The notes under the pieces: generated by a model
What the model saw: only the letters and a program-made list of their open reading frames with translations
What the model was told of the DNA's origin: nothing
The model's database searches: none
Assembly: GCA_036927565.1 (NCBI GenBank)
Contig: JAYESD010000001.1
Location: forward strand, 271,509,560-271,573,559
Source: Tuctoria greenei
Lineage: Eukaryota > Streptophyta > Magnoliopsida > Poales > Poaceae
Length of the DNA stretch: 64,000 bases
Direction: 5' to 3'
Shown here: positions 54,076 to 64,000 of the stretch, one piece after another
Position numbering within the stretch: position 1 is the stretch's first letter
Layout of the letters: each line of letters starts with the position of its first letter
Position numbers and translations under genes: made by a program

Positions 54076-55484
54076 AATATTTTAATTAAAGGGTTTGGAT
54101 TACGGGTCTAGATCAGAGGATCTTGGCTTCGTTGGCTTGGGTTTGTAGGGTGTTGCTCAAGATTTGGTTTAAAGGTCGATGGTCTATTGTTGCTTGGACT
54201 TGGTGTGAGGGAAATGAACTGGCCCACCATAGCTAATGCCTGGATCATTGGAGACCAGCGGCTTATGGCTTTCTCACGGTTGAGTTTCGGCTGCTGGCGC
54301 TAGGCCTGGGTTGTGGGCCACACGGGTAATGAAGGTTAGCTAGTGTATGATCCAGCTAATATGGGAATTGGCTAACAAAACCTACGGCTCAGCCCAATGA
54401 GCATCTCTCACATGAGGAAACAGAGCCTTCATCTACCTCTAGATACGAAGCCAAGGTCTACTTGGGAGCTCAAATCAGCTAGGGGAAACTGAGGGAGGGG
54501 CCGACAAGGGAGTGGGGTATCGAAGGATCAAGGCCCCGTGAACCCGATTGGAGTATCAATTTGGGCATCAGTTAAGGGGAATGGCAGCTGCTCGGCGGGA
54601 GCGGCCATGGCGGTCGGTGTTTGCGGCTAGGCTCGAGGAGAGAAGGAGACAGCTTGAGGACGGGTCTGGGAGGTATCTTGCTCGCTGGGGTGCTCACCTG
54701 CGCCTCGGCTTGGACGGGGATGTCTTCTCATCGGAGATTGTCCCGTCGGTCGGGTCCTCACCTCGCGGGAGGACGGGGCAGCACTGGAGCTATTCTGGTG
54801 TGAGTGAGGCGTGGCTTGGGCGAAGCTGAGCCTGGCAAGGTCAACATATAGGCGGAGAAAGGCGGTGGATGAAGGTAGGCGACCAACGAATGAATACGTC
54901 GTATGTACAGACGCTGAACTTCGCCAGGGCGGTGCGTCGCCTAGCTGCAGTGCTGCACGACACGTCTCGTTGGTGAGTCATCAGTTAGCGACGTGTCTGC
55001 ACGGATGCTGAGGCGGTGGTGGCCGACGTCATCGTGGTGTGAGTAAAGGAGGTAGGTGTGTGTCACTTCATCAGACGAGCGCGTGGGCGAGGTTAATAAG
55101 GCGTACGACGTTCGGGAGACTTCCAGCGGAGTGGAGAAGGAGGGAGGGCGAGATTGGTAGCCTGCCATGGATGGCGTGCTCGCTCTGCTGCTGGGCGTTG
55201 TCTTCGTTCTTAGGTGAACGTGCATTGCTTTGAATGAGGAAGAAGAAAGATGCGTTTTGAAATTAAGGAAAAGAAGGAGGGGGTGGCTGGAAAGTGACTG
55301 GGCTGACTTGGTACCGAGAGAGAACGTGGCTTCTGAGCTTGGTGGTGGCTTCCAAGGATGAGTGTGGATTGTCTGCTTACATGTCTATTTGCTTTGCTTA
55401 TTTATTTGTTAGTTCATTTATATTAGTTTGTCTTATAATCTTTTTGGTGTATTTTTTTGTGATTATCATTATAAGTTCAATTTA
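54076..55484 (-). repeat. Element G probable 3' LTR, proximal part
   Basis: About 1.4 kb between the Sirevirus and the stop of element G pol. With 42586-43967 the net length is about 2.8 kb, close to the D LTR. The pol-side boundary and polypurine tract are not recognisable. Open frames on both strands (for example 54548-54829) show no domain. Confidence 0.55.
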
Positions 55485-56411
55485 TTAGCTTATGAAAATG
55501 TGGGAAAACTCGGTTCGAAGCGCATCTTCTCTTTCCCATGTAGCTTTGGCTTTTGAGTGTCTGCTCCACTGAACAGGACAAAGCGTGACGGAATTAGTCC
55601 CTGTTCTTCGGGTGATGGTATCCAAGATCTTCACTGGCACCTCCTGGTATCGCAGATCATCTTGTAGGTCTAGGGTGTCCTGTACTACTTGTTCCTCGGG
55701 CACTCGTAAGCACTTTCTCAATTGTGACACGTAGAAGACGTTATGCACGCTTGACATTTCCTCACGTAGCTGGATCTCATACGCCACTGCTCCGATCCTT
55801 TTTAAGACTGGAAAAGAACCAATATATCGTGGTGTTAATTTTCCGCGTACTTGGAATTTGTCTGTGCCACAGATTGGGGATACTTTAAGGTACACGTGGT
55901 CCCCGACTTCAAAGCTGAGCTCACGCCTTCTTTTGTCCGCGTAGCTTTTCTGACATGACTGAGCTGCCTTCAGATTCTCCCTACCTTGTCTTCTGCTTTC
56001 GCGATGAAATCCGGTCGCTCTATAATAAGGTCTCCAACCTCTAACAACATAAGCGGAGTCCGACACTTCCTTCCATAGAGAGCTTCAAACGGTGACATCT
56101 TGATGTTGATCTGATGATTGTTATTATAAGAGAACTTGACATACGGTAGACTATCTTCCCTATCCTTGCCATAGGCGAGAACAACTGCTCTTAACATGTT
56201 CTCCAAAATTTGGTTGATTCTTTATGTCTGACCATCAGTCTGAGGGTGATATGTCGAGCTAAAATCCAACTTAGTACCAAGCGGTTTCTGTATACTTCTC
56301 CAAAATCTCGACGTGATCTGAGTACCTCTGTCTGAGACTATCCTCGAGGGCACGCCATGTAGCTTCACAATACGGTCTATGTACAGCTTGGCCAGCTTGT
56401 CTCTACCGTAG
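55485..56411 (-). pseudogene. Element G pol: integrase end and chromodomain
   Basis: Minus strand, left of the solo LTR. TTYGRDKLAKLYIDRIVKLH, IVSDRGTQITSRFW and FSSTYHPQTDGQT are the second half of the integrase core. MSPFEALYGRKCRTPLML, RRRELSFEVGDHVYLKVSP and GKLTPRYIGSFPVLKRIG are the integrase C-terminus. The chromodomain (about 55690-55490) has YQEVPVKILDTITRRT, VQWSRHSKAKATWERED and FSHIF. Frames shift near 56000 and 56220. Stop at 55485. Confidence 0.88.
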
Positions 56412-57260
56412 GTAGTTGTCGGTACTTTGCGTACCGGGTACCCCATGATACCGCAAAAAAAACTAAAGAGTTCCACCCTTTCAAGTTGAAGACCTCTGAA
56501 GGCCGCACGTGTTACACAGTACTGGACTCACCTCCCTCGTTTGGGTAGTTCCGACACTGACACGTGTAACACAAGACCAGACCTAACTCCCTTCATAGGG
56601 AAGCTCTGGTCTTGCCACATGTCCAGTGACCCCGAACCTAACCCCCAGTAGAGGGAAGCTCCGGTGCTACCACGTGTATAGTGGCTCTGGACCTGTCTCC
56701 CCATGATGGGAAGCTCCAGAGCCGCCACGTGTCGAACCTCCAGAGCTAGGACTTTAAAGAAAGACAAAGATCTCCAACGGCTCGAACTTTCAAGGGACAA
56801 TTAAAGCGACAGTTACAAGACCTGATTATGTGTCATTAATGTTATATTAATGACATACGATCAGTGGACTGTTAATAGGGGTAACGCTGATATTAAGGCG
56901 TGTTATCACTCTTAATTACGATTAATACATGTAGATCATTTATTAGACACTTAACTACGCCAGGACCACATGTCAGGCCAGGAAAGTGATGTAACGACTA
57001 GTCCTTAGACTATATAAGGACTACACCACACGACAAATGGACAAAAAAAAATCATATGCTCACAAACGCCACACATCTTCATACATACAACACACAACCC
57101 ATGGAGTAGGGTGTTACGTTCAGGCGGCCCAAACCACGTGAAATTCGTCGTGTCATCATCTTGTTCATAATCTCACTCGCACCCCAACCAATCAAGAACC
57201 TCTGTGGGCTACGATCTAGTAGTACCGGGGGAAGTATCGATCGTACACTTCGACAATAGT
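56412..57260 (+). mobile_element. Solo Tat LTR inserted in element G integrase
   Basis: LTR 56417-57255 (839 bp, TGTCGGTACTTTGC to CACTTCGACA), flanked by GTAGT (56412) and ATAGT (57256), one mismatch. It has CACGTG at 56506, 56561, 56671 and 56726, TATATAAG at 57011 and the conserved GAGTAGGGTGTTACG block at 57104. No internal region, so it arose by recombination between the LTRs of a full element. It differs from the Tat-A/C and Tat-E LTRs. Confidence 0.9.
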
Positions 57261-59354
57261 GCATACAGGAATAAAGTGTGCAACCTTCATAAGACGGTCG
57301 ACTACTACCCACATAGGGTCGTTACCATTCTTGGTTCTTGGTAACCCTATGATGAAATCCATCCCTACTTCATCCCATTTCCAGACTGTGATCGAAAGAG
57401 GTTGTAGTAGGCCACTTAATTTCTGATGCTCAACCTTGACTCTTCGGCACACATCGCAGCAGGCTACGAATCTAGCTATGTCACCTTTCATACCAATCCA
57501 CCAATATTTCTACTTAAGATCCAGGTACATGTTGGTATCTCCAGGGTGGATAGAGTATACAGAGTTATGAGATTCATCCATGATGGTGTTCCGATAGTGA
57601 CCATGTGAAGGCACACACAATCGTTTCTTGAACCATAATATTCCATATCTATCAACTCTAAAATATGGGACCTTGCCTTCACCGGTTTGTTCCTTGATAT
57701 CCATCAACTTATTATCCTCATGCTGAGCCTTCTTGATTTGCTCATCCAGAACAGGCTGAACACTAAGGTTGTAGTTGTATGAGTGAGGTACCACACTTAA
57801 GTTCAACCTCATCATTTTGTCGCATAATTGTGGTACTTGAGTCACCAAGTGATGACAATAGGCTTTCCTGCTAAGAGCGTCATCTACCACATTTGCTTTA
57901 CCTGGGTGGTAGTGGATTTTCAAGTCATAATCCTTTATTAGCTCTAACCATCTCCGTTGCCTTAGGTTGAGGTCGGGCTGGGTAAAGATGTACTTAAGGC
58001 TCTTGTGGTCCGTGTAGATCTCACACTTATTACCGATCAGATAATGTCTCCAAATATTAAGAGCATGAACTACTGCAGCCAACTCCAAGTCATGGGTCGG
58101 GTAGTCCTGCTCGTGTGGCCTTAACTGGCGAGAGGCATAGGACACCACTTGTCCTTCCTGCATTAGCACACATCCTAGGCCTTGTCTTGATGTGTCACAA
58201 TAAATGACGAAGTTCTTGTGAATATCCAGTAGGACTAAGACTGGTGCGGCGGTTAGTCTCTTCTTCAACTCACTAAAACTCCGCTCACAAGCTTCAGTCC
58301 ACACAAACTTCTTGTCCTTCCTGAGAAGCTCCATCATCGGTTGGGCTAGCTTGGAAAATCCTTCGATGAATCTCCGATAATAGTTAGCCAAACCTAGAAA
58401 ACTACAAATCTCTGAGACAGATGTTGGTTGCTTCCAAGATGACACAGCTTCGACCTTCTCTGGATCAATTGCAACTCTCTCAGTTGTTAGAACATGTCCA
58501 AAGAAGCTCACTTTCTGCAACCAAAACTCACACTTACTGAACTTGGCAAATAGTTGGTGGCTTCTAAGTCGGTCCAGTACAACACGCAGGTGTTGCGTGT
58601 GCTCTTCCTCACTTTGTGAATAGACCAGAATATCATCAATGAAGATCACCACAAACTTATCCAAATCTTGCATGAATACCCAGTTCATCAGGTTCATGAA
58701 GTAAGCAGGGGCATTGGTTAATCCAAAAGACATCACTGTGAACTCGAAGGGACCATAGCGAGTCACAAATGATGTCTTGGGTATATCCTCAGGCTTGATC
58801 CTTACTTGATGATACCCGTATCTTAGGTCAATCTTTGAGAAAAACTTGTCTCCCTTTAACTGATCAAACATATCGTCTATCTGTGGTAGAGGGTATTTGT
58901 TCTTGATGGTCACATCATTGAGGGCTCGATAATCTACACATAGTCTCATGCTTCCATCCTTCTTCTTAACGAAGAGGACTGGTGCGCCCCATGTGGATGC
59001 ACTAGGTCTAATATATCCCTTCTGTTGTAACTCATCCAACTGCTTCTTCAACTCTACCTGTTCGGGGGCTGCCATCCTATAGGGTCTCTTGGCGATGGGA
59101 GCAGTTCCTAGAACTAGATCAATATAGAACTCCACATCTCTTTCCGGTGTCATGCCTGGTAATTCCTCCGACAAAACATCAGCATACTCCTTGATTACCG
59201 ACACTTCTAGGGGTGTCTCTACCTTTATGTGGTTTACCCCTGGCTCGGATAGGCTAGACTGGAAATGGCATGTGACCGTCTTTCCTTCATGGTTTGTCAC
59301 TGTCATAGTCCTTTCTACACATGTTTTGCTCCCTTTGCATTTGGCTAACCAATC
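57261..59354 (-). pseudogene. Element G pol: reverse transcriptase, RNase H and first part of integrase
   Basis: One frame covers 59306-57261 except for a stop at 57510. Reverse transcriptase: KRPYRMAAPEQVELKKQLDE, VKKKDGSMRLCVDYRALND, FSKIDLRYGYHQVRI, MSFGLTNAPAYFM and FIDDILVYSQ (about 58640). RNase H: YCDTSRQGLGCVLMQEG, HDLELAAVVHALNIWRHY and YTDHKSLKYIFTQPDL. Integrase: HPGDTNMYLDLK, CCDVCRRVKVEHQK, GMDFIIGLPRTKNG. Among the best-preserved pol frames in the window. It is cut by Tat-C at 59354, so protease and gag are outside. Confidence 0.93.
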
Positions 59355-60204
59355 TGTCGGTACCCTAAAAACCGTACACCCCTTGAGGTTACAAAGATCT
59401 CAAGAGAAAGCCATCTGCTTGGTTTGAAGACCCTCGGAGGCCCACTTGTCAGACATGACCGTACCCGCTTCTCCAACATGGTTAATCCCAGGGTTGCCAC
59501 GTGTACAACCAAACCGGAGCTACCGCCCACAAGGGGGAAGCTCCGGGCTACGTACCGAAACGGCACCTCCGGACTTAACTCTAGACCGAGAGAAGCTCCG
59601 GACCTGACACGTGTCTGATAGCCCCGGAGCTACCTGCTTCCCACGGCAAGCTCCAGAGCTGCCACGTGTCAAATTGTCGGACCTTTCAGCTTCTAACCTC
59701 CGGAAGACCGTGTAACGGCTCTGGATCTTCATAGGAGAGCCAAGGACTTCAAGACCCGATTAAGTGTCATTAATGCCATATTAATGACACTTAAACGGAC
59801 GATCTTAACACCAGTAACGGTGTTGTCAAAGCCCGTTACAGGGTTATTAAGAGCAATTAAGCGCATATCAATACTAGTAACCGTCGGGGCCACATGTCGG
59901 TCCAGGCTAGCTTGTAATGGCCTGCCCTTGTATTATAAAAGGACAGGCCGACGATACACTCAGGGACGTTGACGAACGAACTCACGCATCCCACACGCTC
60001 GTGGCAAGCTCATACTGCTAATACAACATCAACACACACGTAGAGTAGGGTATTACGCTCAGGCGGCCCGAACCACGTAAATCCTTGTGTCTCCTGTGTC
60101 AAACTCCTATTCACCTTCTTGAATCTCCGCGCGCCCACACCGAACTTCAAACTCCCCAATCACTTTAGCAGTGTAGGGAGATCTGCCGGCTTCGACAGTC
60201 GACA
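59355..60204 (+). repeat. Tat-C 5' LTR
   Basis: 850 bp, TGTCGGTACCC to TTCGACAGTCGACA. CACGTG at 59498, 59608 and 59663; TATAAAA at 59934; conserved GAGTAGGGTATTACGC block at 60042. Confidence 0.92.
59934..59940 (+). promoter_or_regulatory. TATA box of the Tat-C 5' LTR
   Basis: GTATTATAAAAGGACAGG; the equivalent in the Tat-A 5' LTR is ACTATAAAAAGACAGG on the minus strand. Confidence 0.7.
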
Positions 60205-60206
60205 GC

Positions 60207-60224
60207 TGGCGCGCCAGGTAGGGG
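60207..60224 (+). other. Tat-C primer-binding site (tRNA-Arg type)
   Basis: TGGCGCGCCAGGTAGGGG, two bases after the LTR. Confidence 0.82.
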
Positions 60225-60242
60225 CGCCTGAGATTTTCAAGA

Positions 60243-61615
60243 ATGGTGAACTCTGCTGCTGCATCATCCAACGGCCAACCTGCTGCTCAGGCTGTTGGAG
60301 GCAATCCCTCCAACAGACAGCCACCAGCAGGAGCCTCAGCACCAGCAGGAGCCACAATCCCACCACCACCATCTTCTCCAGCAAATCGTGCTGGACAACG
60401 TGATGGTGCGCCGGCGTCGCTTACCGCGTCGGCGAGCCATGATAACCCGGAACATGCGCTCCATGCAGCGCGTGCTCTTCTACAGTGCCCGCCACCTTCG
60501 GATGCATCTCGGGATGCACTGGAACAATGGAGGGCCGATGTGGAGCATTTGGTCACAGCAGCGGCCGAACGCCTCAACAACCAGGGTCCTCCTCCTTCGG
60601 GACGAGCCCTGTCGCAGCGGCGGACTTTGTCTGGAAGACTTGGTCCGCACGCCTCCAATAGCAGGATACGTGCTGCATCTCAAAAAGTGACGTCACTACC
60701 CTCCGTGGCTCAACGCACTCACACGGTATCTAGGCTTTCGACTCATGACCTCCGGGCGGAGCTTGATCGCCGATACTGCCAGCAGGATGGTCGTGTCCAT
60801 ATTGAGCGTGCCCGTGAAAGACGGGAAGCTCAGGACCTTTCTACTCTGGAAGGAGTAGGAGGAGGCTGTTCAGCCCTAGCCATGCACCTGCGCATGGTTA
60901 GATGGCCACAGAAGTTCCGGCCTCACCTGCCGGAAAAATTCGACGGGACTGTCAACCCCGCCGAATTCCTTCAGATATACTCCACTGCAATCTTGGCAGC
61001 TGGAGGAAACGAGGCCGTGATGGCCAATTACTTTCTAGTGGCCTTAACTGGGACCGCCAGGTCCTGGTTTATGAGCCTTCCACCCAACTCTATCAACAGT
61101 TGGGAGGAGCTGTGCCATCAGTTCACTGCCAACTTTGGGAGTTCATACACCCGACCAGGCACTGAACTGGACCTTTTTGCGGTCGTGCAAAAAGGGGGGG
61201 AATCTTTGCGGTCCTTCATCCAGAGGTTCTCTCAGGTACGCAACACTATCCCTTCTATCTCTAGCGCATATGTCATTGTGGCATTCAGACAGGGCGTACG
61301 GGACAAGAAGATGTTGGAGAAGCTGGCGATCAAGGAGATCACCAGCGTCACGTAACTCTTCAGCCTGGCGGACAAATGTGCCAAAGCTACGGAGGGCCGT
61401 GAAATGCACTCCAAACCAGCCTCGGAGGATCACAAGAAATCCTCCAAAGAAGAAGTCGCTACCTCCGGGAGTGGCAAGAAGAAAAAGAAGACCAACGGCA
61501 AGAAGAAGTCATCGGCCGGCACATCCAACGTTGCAGCTGCTGCAGCTCCGGGTGGCCGGGGGCAACACCCCGAGAAGCGACCTGACCTTCTTCTGAAGAC
61601 GGTGGCAAACCCAAA
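60243..61615 (+). pseudogene. Tat-C gag
   Basis: MVNSAAASSNGQPAAQAVGG starts a 370-codon frame. It has the disordered Ala/Pro N-terminus, LRAELDRRYCQQDGRVHIER, WPQKFRPHLPEKFDGTVNPA, LAAGGNEAVMANYF, ARSWFMSLPPNSINSWEEL and SFIQRFSQVRNTIPSI. A TAA at 61353 (a G-to-T change relative to Tat-A) stops it. A Lys-rich stretch (SGKKKKKTNGKKKSS) follows, and a frameshift near 61590 moves to the protease frame. The first 370 codons are in better shape than in Tat-A. Confidence 0.9.
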
Positions 61616-62656
61616 GTGTGGTGTCCCATTCACAAAACGTGCAGCCACGGTTTGGAAGACTGCCGGGAGGTCCAAAACCTTGCTGAGCGCTATAGCAAGT
61701 GTCGGGAAGGATCTCCTTTCCGACAGAGGGAAGGAAAACAGAAGGTCGACGAAGCTCCGGCTGAAGAGGAGTTAGGGTTCCAGGATCCCAAAAAGGTCCT
61801 GAAGGTCGTCTACACCTCCGTCGACGATGATTCTGACGTCTCCGACAACGAGCGTCGGAAGACCATGAACACCATTTTTGGTGGATCATGGGATATCACC
61901 TCTCGGCGCATCATCAAGACTATGCGTCGAGATATGGCCGCTGTAGCTCCTACAGTCCGGGCGGAACCTCATCGAAAGTGGATGGACACAGCCATCACTT
62001 TTGATGCTTCGGATTGTCCCCGGAGCATGGTTGGAGCAGGACAGTTACCCTTGATGGTATCTCCTACCATCAACAACATCCAGCTCCACCACGTCATGGT
62101 AGATGGAGGTTCGGGGCTTAACCTCATCAGCTTTGAAGCTTTCACTAAGCTTCAGCTCCGACCTTCGGACCTCCAGCCCTCTCGACCTTTCTCTGGAGTA
62201 GGTCCGGGGGCCATTACCCCATTCGGAGCTATTACTCTCCCCGTTACCTTCGGGACCCGGGAGAAGTATCGCACCGAGAAGTTGGTCTTCGACGTCGCTC
62301 AGATCAACTTACCGTTCAACTCCATCTTGGGTAGAACTGCCCTGTACAAATTCATGGCAGCTGCTCATTATGGATACCTGGTGTTGAAGATGCCAACACC
62401 AGTAAGCGTTCTCCGGATCCGCGGAGATCGCACTGTCGGAGTAACTGCTCTGGAGGAACTCCACGCACTCACCACGGCACAAGAGGAGGACTCCAGACAG
62501 GAGCAAGCTCCGAAACCCCCGAGCATTCGTCAACGAGGCTCGACCTATGCACCCCGAGTGCAGCCAAGCGGCGACACCGACATTCCCGTCAAAGTCGTCC
62601 AAATCGGTTCCGATGTTGCTCAAACCACCCGTATATCGGGAGGATTGAACGACAAA
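61616..62656 (+). CDS. Tat-C gag end and protease
   Basis: An open frame of 347 codons. CPIHKTCSHGLEDCREV is a knuckle-like Cys/His cluster. WMDTAITFDASDCPRSM precedes the protease motif MVDGGSGLNLIS (about 62098), and FNSILGRTALYKF is the second landmark. The linker to the UAG is Gln/Thr/Pro-rich. Unlike in Tat-A, the protease motif is not damaged. The segment would be translated with gag if the upstream frame were intact. Confidence 0.88.
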
Positions 62657-62659
62657 TAG
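62657..62659 (+). other. In-frame UAG between protease and reverse transcriptase (Tat-C)
   Basis: Context GACAAATAGGAACTTGCG; the frame continues open on both sides. Confidence 0.9.
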
Positions 62660-64000
62660 GAACTTGCGCTCATCACTTTCCTCCGGGCTAATGTTGGCGT
62701 GTTTGCTTGGCAACCGTCACAAATTCCTGGGATCCCCAGGGAAGTGATTGAGCACAATCTGAAGATCTACCCCGATGCTCGGCCTGTGCATCAAAAGCCT
62801 CGGAAGCAATCTGTAGAGCGACAGAACTTCATCCAACAAGAAGTGAAGAAGTTGCTCGAAGCCGGATTCATCCGAGAAGTCTTCCATCCAAAATGGCTGG
62901 CGAACCCAGTCGTTGTGCCCAAGGCCGGTGAGAAGCTTCGGATGTGCATCGACTACACCACACTAAATAAGGCATGTCCAAAAGATTCATTCCCACTACC
63001 TAGAATAGATCAGATAGTGGATTCCACCTCCGGGTGTGAATTACTGTGTTTCCTAGACGCATATTCTGGGTATCATCAAATCAGGATGTCTAGGGAGGAT
63101 GAAGAGCATACTTCATTCATCACGGTAGATGGATTGTACTGCTACACAGCCATGCCCTTTGGTCTCAAGAATGCAGCTTCAACTTTTGTATGAGCTATGC
63201 ACAAAACTTTTGAAGAACTCATCAGAGACATAGTGAAAGTGTACGTCGATGACATCGTGGTCAAGGTCAGAAACAAGGAGTCACTCCTAGACACCTTGCA
63301 GGCTGTCTTTGACAAGCTGCGGGCCACCCGCACAAAGCTAAACCCGGACAAGTGCGTGTTTGGGGTTAGCTCCGGAAAACTTCTTGGTTTCCTGGTAAGT
63401 CACCGGGGCATAGAAGCTAATCCGGCGAAGATAAAAGCCATTGAAGACATGTGGCCACCAACCCGCATCAAAGACGTCCAAAAGTTAATTGGGTGTCTAG
63501 CAGCCCTCAGCCGGTTCATATCAAGACTGGCGGAACGGGCACTTCCCTTCTTCAAGTTATTGAGGAAGTCCGGACCATTCCGATGGTCCGAAGAAGCAGA
63601 GAAGGCATTCCAGGAGCTGAAACAGTTCCTCACCACCCTACCAATTCTGGTAGCTCCGAACCCTGGTGAGCCTTTGTTGCTTTACATTTCAGCTACTGAC
63701 AAACTCGTCAGTATGGTTCTGGTTGCGGGGAGACCGGAACTACCCCACACTCAGGAATCCAGACCCCTTCGGGAGGGTCCGGAGGTTCCTGAAAGCAAGT
63801 CTGGGTCCCAGCTCCCAGATTCGAACCTACAAGAAGTCACTTCAGGAGACCTAGACCCCTCCGGGAGGGTCCGGGTCATTTCTGAAGAAGCTCCAGGTTC
63901 CTCCAGCCAGAACCCAGAGGTCCCCGAAGAGAATCCGGACCCCTCCGAGAGGGTCCAGATCAATGAAGAGGAAGCTTCGGACCCCTCTGGGAGGGTCCAG
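62660..64000 (+). pseudogene. Tat-C pol: reverse transcriptase and start of RNase H (partial)
   Basis: After the UAG: ELALITFLRANVGVFAWQPS, KLRMCIDYTTLNKACPKD, FLDAYSGYHQIRM and MPFGLKNAASTF. A TGA at 63191 (CGA in Tat-A) interrupts just before the catalytic YVDDIVVK (about 63243), and the frame then stays open to the end. LLLYISATDKLVSMVLV starts the dead RNase H. From 63736 the PDPSGRV-type linker follows and runs into the window end. Second RNase H and integrase are outside. Confidence 0.92.

Larger units (their letters stand above)
42586..64000 (-). mobile_element. Element G: chromovirus (Ty3/gypsy), minus strand, continues past the window
   Basis: Element-sense order from the right: pol (59354-55485) and then a probable 3' LTR down to about 42586, where TGAAGCATCCCGACCC meets copia coding sequence. 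The LTR end (element sense GGGTCGGGATGCTTCA) and the chromodomain at the pol end fit Tekay/Del-type chromoviruses. Insertions: a Sirevirus in the LTR part, a solo Tat LTR in integrase, and Tat-C upstream of reverse transcriptase. gag, protease and the 5' LTR are not in the window. The left boundary is good to a few bases only. Confidence 0.8.
59355..64000 (+). mobile_element. Tat-C: Ty3/gypsy Tat-lineage element, truncated by the window end
   Basis: Same family as Tat-A (very similar gag and pol, recognisably similar LTR) but on the plus strand. Visible: 5' LTR, primer site, gag, protease, UAG, reverse transcriptase and the start of the dead RNase H with its linker. Inserted into element G after CAATC (59350-59354), the expected target duplication. 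Confidence 0.93.

Noticed and set aside
54548..54829. G+C-rich plus-strand ORF as a host gene
   Set aside because: Lies in the probable LTR of element G; no domain, and neighbouring frames are equally open.

Overview
The window looks like intergenic DNA from a large plant genome, most likely a grass. It consists entirely of nested LTR retrotransposons plus one captured fragment of a host potassium-transporter gene. I found no intact host gene, rRNA, tRNA, CRISPR array or bacterial feature. The grass assignment is an inference. It rests on Tat-lineage Ty3/gypsy elements with an antisense second ORF, Tekay/Del-type chromoviruses, a Sirevirus, a Retrofit/Hopscotch-like copia, and a HAK fragment of the type common in cereals.

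Oldest layer: a minus-strand Ty1/copia element (Ale/Retrofit-like) survives as two pieces, 2097-2481 (late reverse transcriptase) and 40091-42585 (protease, integrase, early reverse transcriptase). Three elements sit in it. (1) Tat-B, minus strand, from the left edge to 2096; it appears to lack gag-pol. (2) Chromovirus D, plus strand, 2482-40090, with target duplication AGTAG, inserted just before the copia YVDD codons. (3) Chromovirus G, minus strand, from about 42586 past the right edge.

Inside D: the 5' LTR carries a 2-kb non-autonomous copia-type element with a captured HAK fragment (4362-6340, TSD GGTGG) and a complete minus-strand Tat element, Tat-A (6690-19647, TSD GTTAC). D gag-pol is at 20567-25097. 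The 3' LTR carries a complete plus-strand Tat element, Tat-E (27930-40049, TSD CATAC). After removing the insertions the two D LTRs are 2869 and 2868 bp, which supports this reconstruction.

Inside G: a Sirevirus (43968-54075, TSD AATAT) lies in the probable 3' LTR, a solo Tat LTR (56417-57255) splits the integrase, and Tat-C (59355 past the right edge) lies between protease and reverse transcriptase.

All coding regions carry nonsense codons or frameshifts, so current activity from this locus is unlikely. Features shared by independent copies are the most informative part. They are: a UAG at the same place between protease and reverse transcriptase in three Tat elements; an antisense ORF2 with a candidate GT-AG intron at a matching place in two families; a paired hairpin with a conserved 14-nt loop just beyond pol in three elements; G-box (CACGTG) arrays in Tat LTRs; and an array of palindromic CGGACTAGTCCG-like motifs in the D LTRs.
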